Positions 12,113 through 22,600 of a stretch of 64,000 nucleotides of DNA are shown here, piece by piece. The notes under the pieces were generated by a model, which saw nothing but the letters and a program-made list of their open reading frames with translations, had not been told where the DNA came from and made no database searches. The translations under genes and the position numbers were made by a program. Origin of the DNA: Glandiceps talaboti (taxonomy: Eukaryota > Hemichordata > Enteropneusta > Spengelidae). Position 1 is the first letter of the stretch; each line of letters opens with the position of its first letter. The DNA is taken from contig NC_135561.1 in assembly GCF_964340395.1 (NCBI RefSeq), positions 21,970,986 to 22,034,985 on the forward strand, given 5' to 3'.

Positions 12113-12368
12113 CGTCTTAAACTTATTTGAGCTTGGTATGTTTAGCTAGTAACTGAATACATAGTTATCAAATTGCTACTTATTTATGACCTAAGAATTT
12201 TGGTTAAAGCTTGCTAACCTTAAAAAAAATGTTTGTCAAAAATGTGCATTATTTATTGGTATAATTCTGTTAGACCTAAAGTCGACCTAATAACCAGAAA
12301 CTAAACTAAGTGAGCAATTTCAATTTCTGGTGTGTGTATTTTGTTGTCTGACTTTGGCCGAATATGGC

Positions 12369-15300
12369 GACTCAGTTAGAGACTGTATTACAAGTGAGAC
12401 TCAGTTAGAGATAGTATTACAGGTGAGACTCAGTTAGAGACTGTATTATAGGTGAGACTCAGTTAGAGATAGTATTACAGGTGAGACTCAGTTAGAGATA
12501 GTATTACAGGTGAGACTCAGTTAGAGATAGTATCACAGGTGAGACTCAGTTAGAGACTGTATTACAGGTGAGACTCAGTTAGAGACTGTATTATAGGTGA
12601 GACTCAGTTAGAGACTGTATTATAGGGGAGACTCAGTTAGAGACTGTATTACAGGTGAGACTCAGTTAGAGACTGTATTACAGGTGAGACTCAGTTAGAG
12701 ACTGTATTATAGGTGAGACTCAGTTAGAGACTGTATTACAGGTGAGACTCAGTTAGAGACTGTATTACAGGTGAGACTCAGTTAGAGACTGTATTACAAG
12801 TGAGACTCAGTTAGAGACTGTATTACAAGTGAGACTCAGTTAGAGATAGTATTACAGGTGAGACTCAGTTAGAGACTGTATTATAGGGGAGACTCAGTTA
12901 GAGACTGTATTATAGGGGAGACTCAGTTAGAGACTGTATTACAGGTGAGACTCAGTTAGAGACTGTATTACAAGTGAGACTCAGTTAGAGATAGTATTAC
13001 AGGTGAGACTCAGTTAGAGACTGTATTATAGGGGAGACCCAGTTAGAGACTGTATTACAAGTGAGACTCAGTTAGAGACTGTATTACAAGTGAGACTCAG
13101 TTAGAGATAGTATTACAGGTGAGACTCAGTTAGAGACTGTATTATAGGGGAGACTCAGTTAGAGACTGTATTATAGGGGAGACTCAGTTAGAGACTGTAT
13201 TACAGGTGAGACTCAGTTAGAGACTGTATTACAAGTGAGACTCAGTTAGAGATAGTATTACAGGTGAGACTCAGTTAGAGACTGTATTACAGGTGAGACT
13301 CAGTTAGAGACTGTATTATAGGTGAGACTCAGTTAGAGACTGTATTACAGGTGAGACTCAGTTAGAGACTGTATTACAGGTGAGACTCAGTTAGAGACTG
13401 TATTACAAGTGAGACTCAGTTAGAGACTGTATTACAAGTGAGACTCAGTTAGAGATAGTATTACAGGTGAGACTCAGTTAGAGACTGTATTATAGGGGAG
13501 ACTCAGTTAGAGACTGTATTATAGGGGAGACTCAGTTAGAGACTGTATTACAGGTGAGACTCAGTTAGAGACTGTATTACAAGTGAGACTCAGTTAGAGA
13601 TAGTATTACAGGTGAGACTCGGTTAGAGACTGTATTATAGGGGAGACCCAGTTAGAGACTGTATTACAAGTGAGACTCAGTTAGAGACTGTATTATAGGT
13701 GAGACTCAGTTAGAGATAGTATTACAGGTGAGACTCAGTTAGAGACTGTATTACAGGTGAGACTCAGTTAGAGACTGTATTACAGGTGAGACTCAGTTAG
13801 AGATAGTATTACAGGTGAGACTCAGTTAGAGATAGTATTACAGGTGAGACTCAGTTAGAGACTGTATTACAGGTGAGACTCAGTTAGAGATAGTATTACA
13901 GGTGAGACTCAGTTAGAGACTGTATTACAGGTGAGACTCAGTTAGAGATAGTATTACAGGTGAGACTCAGTTAGAGACTGTCTTACAGGTGAGACTCAGT
14001 TAGAGACTGTATTACAGGTGAGACTCAGTTAGAGATAGTATTACAGGTGAGACTCAGTTAGAGATAGTATTACAGGTGAGACTCAGTTAGAGACTGTATT
14101 ACAGGTGAGACTCAGTTAGAGATAGTATTACAGGTGAGACTCAGTTAGAGACTGTATTACAGGTGAGACTCAGTTAGAGATAGTATTACAGGTGAGACTC
14201 AGTTAGAGACTGTATTACAGGTGAGACTCAGTTAGAGACTGTATTACAGGTGAGACTCAGTTAGAGATAGTATTACAGGTGAGACTCAGTTAGAGACTGT
14301 ATTACAGGTGAGAACCAGTTAGAGACTGTATTACAGGTGAGACTCAGTTAGAGACTGTATTACAGGTGAGACTCAGTTAGAGATAGTATTACAGGTGAGA
14401 CTCAGTTAGAGACTGTATTACAGGTGAGACTCAGTTAGAGATAGTATTACAGGTGAGACTCAGTTAGAGACTGTATTACAGGTGAGACTCAGTTAGAGAC
14501 TGTATTACAGGTGAGACTCAGTTAGAGATAGTATTACAGGTGAGACTCAGTTAGAGATAGTATTACAGGTGAGACTCAGTTAGAGACTGTATTACAGGTG
14601 AGACTCAGTTAGAGATAGTATTACAGGTGAGACTCAGTTAGAGACTGTATTACAGGTGAGACTCAGTTAGAGATAGTATTACAGGTGAGACTCAGTTAGA
14701 GACTGTATTATAGGGGAGATTCAGTTAGAGACTGTATTACAAGTGAGACTCAGTTAGAGATAGTATTACAGGTGAGACTCAGTTAGAGACTGTATTATAG
14801 GGGAGACTCAGTTAGAGATAGTATTACAGGTGAGACTCAGTTAGAGACTGTATTACAGGTGAGATTCAGTTAGAGACTGTATTATAGGTGAGACTCAGTT
14901 AGAGATAGTATTACAGGTGAGACTCAGTTAGAGACTGTATTACAAGTGAGACTCAGTTAGAGACTGTATTATAGGGGAGACCCAGTTAGAGACTGTATTA
15001 CAGGTGAGACTAAGTTAGAGACTGTATTACAGGTGAGACTCAGTTAGAGACTGTATTATAGGGGAGACTCAGTTAGAGACTGTATTACAGGTGAGACTCA
15101 GTTAGAGACTGTATTACAGGTGAGACTCAGTTAGAGATAGTATTACAGGTGAGACTCAGTTAGAGACTGTATTATAGGGGAGACTCAGTTAGAGATAGTA
15201 TTACAGGTGAGACCCAGTTAGAGATAGTATTACAGGTGAGACTCAGTTAGAGACTGTATTACAGGTGAGACTCAGTTAGAGACTGTATTATAGGGGAGAC

Positions 15301-18300
15301 TCAGTTAGAGACTGTATTACAGGTGAGACTCAGTTAGAGACTGTATTATAGGTGAGACTCAGTTAGAGACTGTATTACAGGTGAGACTCAGTTAGAGATA
15401 GTATTACAGGTGAGACTCAGTTAGAGACTGTATTACAAGTGAGACTCAGTTAGAGACTGTATTACAAGTGAGACTCAGTTAGAGATAGTATTACAGGTGA
15501 GACTCAGTTAGAGACTGTATTATAGGGGAGACTCAGTTAGAGATAGTATTACAGGTGAGACTCAGTTAGAGACTGTATTACAGGTGAGATTCAGTTAGAG
15601 ACTGTATTACAGGTGAGACTCAGTTAGAGACTGTATTACAGGTGAGACTCAGTTAGAGACTGTATTAAAGGGGAGACTCAGTTAGAGACTGTATTACAGG
15701 TGAGACTCAGTTAGAGACTGTATTATAGGTGAGACTCAGTTAGAGACTGTATTACAGGTGAGACTCAGTTAGAGACTGTATTACAGGTGAGACTCAGTTA
15801 GAGATAGTATTACAGGTGAGACTCAGTTAGAGACTGTATTACAGGTGAGACTCAGTTAGAGACTGTATTACAGGTGAGACTCAGTTAGAGACTGTATTAT
15901 AGGGGAGACTCAGTTAGAGACTGTATTACAGGTGAGACTCAGTTAGAGACTGTATTATAGGTGATACTCAGTTAGAGACTATATTACAGGTGAGACTCAG
16001 TTAGAGACAGTATTACAAGTGAGACTCAGTTAGAGACTGTATTACAAGTGAGACTCAGTTAGAGATAGTATTACAGGTGAGACTCAGTTAGAGACTGTAT
16101 TATAGGGGAGACTCAGTTAGAGATAGTATTACAGGTGAGACTCAGTTAGAGACTGTATTACAGGTGAGATTCAGTTAGAGACTGTATTATAGGTGAGACT
16201 CAGTTAGAGATAGTATTACAGGTGAGACTCAGTTAGAGACTGTATTACAGGTGAGACTCAGTTAGAGACTGTATTACAGGTGAGACTCAGTTAGAGACTG
16301 TATTATAGGTGAGACTCAGTTAGAGATAGTATTACAGGTGAGACTCAGTTAGAGATAGTATTACAGGTGAGACTCAGTTAGAGACTGTATTACAGGTGAG
16401 ACTCAGTTAGAGATAGTATTACAGGTGAGACTCAGTTAGAGATAGTATTACAGGTGAGACTCAGTTAGAGACTGTATTACAGGTGAGACTCAGTTAGAGA
16501 TAGTATTACAGGTGAGACTCAGTTAGAGACTGTATTACAGGTGAGACTCAGTTAGAGATAGTATTACAGGTGAGACTCAGTTAGAGACTGTCTTACAGGT
16601 GAGACTCAGTTAGAGACTGTATTACAGGTGAGACTCAGTTAGAGATAGTATTACAGGTGAGACTCAGTTAGAGATAGTATTACAGGTGAGACTCAGTTAG
16701 AGACTGTATTACAGGTGAGACTCAGTTAGAGATAGTATTACAGGTGAGACTCAGTTAGAGACTGTATTACAGGTGAGACTCAGTTAGAGATAGTATTACA
16801 GGTGAGACTCAGTTAGAGACTGTATTACAGGTGAGACTCAGTTAGAGACTGTATTACAGGTGAGACTCAGTTAGAGATAGTATTACAGGTGAGACTCAGT
16901 TAGAGACTGTATTACAGGTGAGAACCAGTTAGAGACTGTATTACAGGTGAGACTCAGTTAGAGACTGTATTACAGGTGAGACTCAGTTAGAGATAGTATT
17001 ACAGGTGAGACTCAGTTAGAGACTGTATTACAGGTGAGACTCAGTTAGAGATAGTATTACAGGTGAGACTCAGTTAGAGATAGTATTACAGGTGAGACTC
17101 AGTTAGAGACTGTATTACAGGTGAGACTCAGTTAGAGACTGTATTACAGGTGAGACTCAGTTAGAGATAGTATTACAGGTGAGACTCAGTTAGAGATAGT
17201 ATTACAGGTGAGACTCAGTTAGAGACTGTATTACAGGTGAGACTCAGTTAGAGATAGTATTACAGGTGAGACTCAGTTAGAGACTGTATTACAGGTGAGA
17301 CTCAGTTAGAGATAGTATTACAGGTGAGACTCAGTTAGAGACTGTATTATAGGGGAGATTCAGTTAGAGACTGTATTACAAGTGAGACTCAGTTAGAGAT
17401 AGTATTACAGGTGAGACTCAGTTAGAGACTGTATTATAGGGGAGACTCAGTTAGAGATAGTATTACAGGTGAGACTCAGTTAGAGACTGTATTACAGGTG
17501 AGATTCAGTTAGAGACTGTATTATAGGTGAGACTCAGTTAGAGATAGTATTACAGGTGAGACTCAGTTAGAGACTGTATTACAAGTGAGACTCAGTTAGA
17601 GACTGTATTATAGGGGAGACCCAGTTAGAGACTGTATTACAGGTGAGACTAAGTTAGAGACTGTATTACAGGTGAGACTCAGTTAGAGACTGTATTATAG
17701 GGGAGACTCAGTTAGAGACTGTATTACAGGTGAGACTCAGTTAGAGACTGTATTACAGGTGAGACTCAGTTAGAGATAGTATTACAGGTGAGACTCAGTT
17801 AGAGACTGTATTATAGGGGAGACTCAGTTAGAGATAGTATTACAGGTGAGACCCAGTTAGAGATAGTATTACAGGTGAGACTCAGTTAGAGACTGTATTA
17901 CAGGTGAGACTCAGTTAGAGACTGTATTATAGGGGAGACTCAGTTAGAGACTGTATTACAGGTGAGACTCAGTTAGAGACTGTATTATAGGTGAGACTCA
18001 GTTAGAGACTGTATTACAGGTGAGACTCAGTTAGAGATAGTATTACAGGTGAGACTCAGTTAGAGACTGTATTACAAGTGAGACTCAGTTAGAGACTGTA
18101 TTACAAGTGAGACTCAGTTAGAGATAGTATTACAGGTGAGACTCAGTTAGAGACTGTATTATAGGGGAGACTCAGTTAGAGATAGTATTACAGGTGAGAC
18201 TCAGTTAGAGACTGTATTACAGGTGAGATTCAGTTAGAGACTGTATTACAGGTGAGACTCAGTTAGAGACTGTATTACAGGTGAGACTCAGTTAGAGACT

Positions 18301-19298
18301 GTATTAAAGGGGAGACTCAGTTAGAGACTGTATTACAGGTGAGACTCAGTTAGAGACTGTATTATAGGTGAGACTCAGTTAGAGACTGTATTACAGGTGA
18401 GACTCAGTTAGAGACTGTATTACAGGTGAGACTCAGTTAGAGATAGTATTACAGGTGAGACTCAGTTAGAGACTGTATTACAGGTGAGACTCAGTTAGAG
18501 ACTGTATTACAGGTGAGACTCAGTTAGAGACTGTATTATAGGGGAGACTCAGTTAGAGACTGTATTACAGGTGAGACTCAGTTAGAGACTGTATTATAGG
18601 TGAGACTCAGTTAGAGACTATATTACAGGTGAGACTCAGTTAGAGACTGTATTACAAGTGAGACTCAGTTAGAGACTGTATTACAAGTGAGACTCAGTTA
18701 GAGATAGTATTACAGGTGAGACTCAGTTAGAGACTGTATTATAGGGGAGACTCAGTTAGAGATAGTATTACAGGTGAGACTCAGTTAGAGACTGTATTAC
18801 AGGTGAGATTCAGTTAGAGACTGTATTATAGGTGAGACTCAGTTAGAGATAGTATTACAGGTGAGACTCAGTTAGAGACTGTATTACAGGTGAGACTCAG
18901 TTAGAGATTGTATTACAGGTGAGACTCAGTTAGAGACTGTATTATAGGTGAGACTCAGTTAGAGACTGTGTTACAGGTGAGACTCAGTTAGAGATAGTAT
19001 TACAGGTGAGACTCAGTTAGAGACTGTGTTACAGGTGATACTCAGTTAGAGACTGTATTATAGGGGAGACCCAGTTAGAGATAGTATTACAGGTGAGACT
19101 CAGTTAGAGATAGTATTACAGGTGAGACTCAGTTAGAGATAGTATTACAGGTGAGACTCAGTTAGAGACTGTATTACAGGTGAGACCCAGTTAGAGATAG
19201 TATTACAGGTGAGACTCAGTTAGAGATAGTATTACAGGTGAGACTCAGTTAGAGACTGTATTACATGTGAGACTCAGTTAGAGACTGTATTATAGGTG
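12369..19298. repeat. 29-bp minisatellite, 239 units, with higher-order duplication
   Basis: The unit is GACTCAGTTAGAGA followed by CTGTATTACAGGTGA or its variants (ATAGTATTACAGG, CTGTATTATAGGG, CTGTATTACAAG). The first GACTCAG is at 12369 and the last at 19271, a distance of 6902 = 238 x 29, so the array has no net indel. Rare variants recur at fixed offsets: AGAACC at 14311 and 16921 (2610 bp = 90 units), GTCTTACAGG at 13980 and 16590 (2610 bp), GACTAAG at 15008 and 17647 and ATTAAAGG at 15664 and 18303 (2639 bp = 91 units). About 2.6 kb is therefore duplicated in tandem. Smaller 9- and 12-unit periods occur at 12.8-13.5 kb. The unit length is not a multiple of 3 and no long frame runs through it. 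Confidence 0.97.
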
Positions 19299-19435
19299 AA
19301 TGGTTGTGTGACATAGACTTTAGGCCCAACTGTTTATAACCAATAGCTCTTTGCATTGGCTATTTTTATGTCAATGTTGATAGACAGGATTTGTCATTTA
19401 TATTTTCACCGAGTGTTCATTTTCACCGAGTGTTC

Positions 19436-19459
19436 TTTTGTTTTCATTCTTTTCTGTAG
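19436..19459 (+). promoter_or_regulatory. probable 3' splice acceptor before the GT31 exon
   Basis: A pyrimidine-rich tract ends in TTTTCTGTAG at 19459, 161 bp before the GT31 start codon. If it is used, the 5' UTR is split and the 29-bp minisatellite would lie in the upstream intron. This is inferred from sequence only. Confidence 0.45.
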
Positions 19460-19620
19460 ATACGATATATGACGGAGAATTAAAACAGGTGTTATGTTAT
19501 AATGGGAGTTGAGTGGTAAGATGACAACACCAAGTATTAAGTCATTTCTCTGTTACAACACTGAAGTGTTTTCAAGTGGAACTCTACAGACATCTTTGAC
19601 ACATCAACCTTTCAACAGAC

Positions 19621-22600
19621 ATGGACCCTATCAAACCCACCAAACAATCGGCAAAGACAAATTCCAAACATCCAGTCATTCAACGTCTTGTCAGCTTCTT
19701 ATCATTCATCAGGAAACGTCATTTGATATACCTACTTGTGCTCTTTTCCATTACAAATTGTTTCTTTTTATTTTACGTGACCTTTTCGAAAGATGATCTA
19801 TCGTCACATCCTAGTGAAGTTCAAGTGAAAAGAGAACAATCGAAAAGTATTATCAGCTTTGCAAGAGTTTTAGGTAAAGTACTCCTCAGTGATGAAGAAA
19901 CAAACTCGAGCGACTGTCAACCGAAGGCACGCCTTAAAATTAGTGAATTTAATTTCCGGACTCCAACTCAAAATCGTTGTGAAAGAGAAAATGTTTCCAT
20001 TTTCTACGCAATATATTCATCATGGGACAGGCGAAAGTATAGAGACGCAATTAGGAAAGGGTGGGCAAAGCAAGGTCAAAGTTCGCGAGGATTTGCTTAT
20101 GTCTTCGTTATCGAGAGGACCAGTAACCACAGCAAGGATACATGGGTAATAAGTGAGAGTGAGAAATGCGGTGATATACTGTTTACATCATGGCCGACGT
20201 ACCAAACTAACACTCAGCTGATTCGCGCTTTACCATGGATTCTTGAATGTTGTAAATATATTCCGTACATTGCAGAACTAACTGACACGATGTTCGTTCA
20301 TACTGCTCGAGTCAATTCCTGGTTATTGGGATCAGACAGGCGTGGATTTGCTGTTGGTAAAATGACAGAAAACTTTCTTGGAAAAGAGTTGGCACATAAT
20401 GACAGGAATGATCATTCTATGTACACAATTTCAAAAATACCAAGACAACCAGAAAATGCTGCAAACGATGGTAATTCAAGGTCAGGGCCATTTGCAATGT
20501 TCTACTCCAAGGATATCGCCAAGGTTGTAGTTAATATTATTGACGCTTCGCTCAGTTGGAACGTATTCAGACGATTTTCTGTTCAACAAAACTCATCTTT
20601 AGTTTACAAAGAACATCCACTAATTTACGTCACAAATTCTGGGCACAACTTGTCGGTTTGTGAACTTCAAACAGTGTTGACGTCATCAGTAAATACTGCC
20701 CACGTCATGGAAATGTATGGAATGAAACTTGACGTATGGAGTAAATACATTAACTGCCCAAATTCTAGGTCCAAACTTCGACATGAACGCAAAGATCAAA
20801 ATCCTTTTTCAGAAGAAAGCACCTCAAAGTTGGCCAACAAGTTCCCTGTTAAGTTTCCATTGAATCACCCACATTGGTGCCAAACTGTGTTTGCCACTAG
20901 TCAACCACCTCACATTCTAGCCATGGTCATATCAGCGCCCAACAATTTCGAAGCTCGAAAAGCAATCCGAGAAACATGGGGGAGAAACTCTGACCAAAGT
21001 GATGACGTTAAATCTATATTTCTGCTAGGTCAAGTTGAGGAGGGCAGTGACGTTCAAAGTCAAATATTTGACGAAAACAACAGATATAAAGACATCATCA
21101 TGGGAAATTTCTTTGATGATTATTATAATCTTACCATAAAGACATTTGCTCTTATACAGTGGACACATGAATACTGCCCTCAAGCCAAGTATGTTATTAA
21201 AGTCGATGACGATGCTTTTCTGAATTCACCTGCTCTTGCCAAGAAACTGAAAGATAGTCCACGATCTAAATTCTATTTCGGTGACCCATATGTGGGTACT
21301 CGTCCAGTTCGCGATATTTCAAGTAAATGGTATACTCCAGAAGAAGCGTGGAATGACACGGTCTACCCACCATACCATGCGGGTTTCTCTTACGTCATTT
21401 CCTCTGACGTCATTTCTGATATCTACAACTTTCGGGATCCAATCGATGTTATTCCATGGGAAGATACAATGATGGGAATTTTGATATCTAAATTAGGTGA
21501 CGTCACTGCAATACCTGACAAAAGCGTTGATACACATGGAGTGTATCGACATCCCTGCTCCCTGCGAGATTCATTGCTTGTACATCACTTTACACCAGGA
21601 GATTTAAGGAAATATTGGCAGATTCTTTATCAAATGAATGCATGCGCTGAAAGTGAACGAAACTATACAAAGATACCGCATAAAGAAGAAGTGATTAGAA
21701 CCGAGCAGGGAAGTCGGGAAGAACAAACACAGTTTATTGTAAGAAATGAAAAGAATGACGTAAAAGTTTACTGTGATAAGGAAACCTATCTCGTTGTGTT
21801 TGTGTTTTCTGAAGCTGCAAACTACGAAAGAAGAAAATACGCCCGATTAACATGGGCCAAGACTAAATATACTAACAATGGACATGTAAAGATATCTTTT
21901 GTACTTCCAAAAACCACGAAGAAGTCTTTGACAAACTTTGTAAATAATGAAGTGGCCGTTGAGGGCGATATCATCACAGTTAACACTGATTTCATCTTTT
22001 CCACAGACGACTTGACCAATTCACCGAGTGGCGTACAACAACTACGATTGCTTGACGAGTTACAACGCCACTTCTGTCCAAATGTAAAGTATGTAATGAA
22101 GACAGAAGATGACGTTTTCGTCAATTTAGTAAATGTCGTTACTTTTATCAAGAAGTCTATTCCGTCGCATATAATTGTTGGTCGTTTTAGAAATCTGACG
22201 AAAGAGACAGGCGTTGGTGTTTTGGCTGACAATAACGTTAATAACAGGTTTGAAACTCGAAAAGCTGTTTTTATAATCCCCTCAACGCTTTTACACGAAA
22301 CTCAATCAGGAGGTCGCAGTAAAGACACGCAGCCATTAGTAACCAGAGTCCATAGCGATATTGTAATTGATAGTTACAAGAATGAACAGAATGAAATGGA
22401 TATATGCAACTTATATAATTTACTAGCAACACAAGTGTTCGAGGGAGGTATTATGTTACAAATTGCTCGTGCGTTCCATGGACAGATCTTTTTCAATAAT
22501 TGCAATACAAATGGTTCTGACGTCATGATGAATGCATTCAGACCGTATTCATTATCAGAGAAGATACCTGAAATTCATACATTGTTTAATGACTGGTTGT

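Noticed and set aside
12369-19298. Regular array of short repeats as a possible CRISPR
   Set aside because: Units are contiguous 29-mers without unique spacers, and the context is a spliced animal genome.
19509-19796. 95-codon frame overlapping the GT31 start
   Set aside because: It runs out of frame with the GT31 protein, begins at a non-ATG codon or at ATG 19521, and has no domain. At most it is an upstream ORF.
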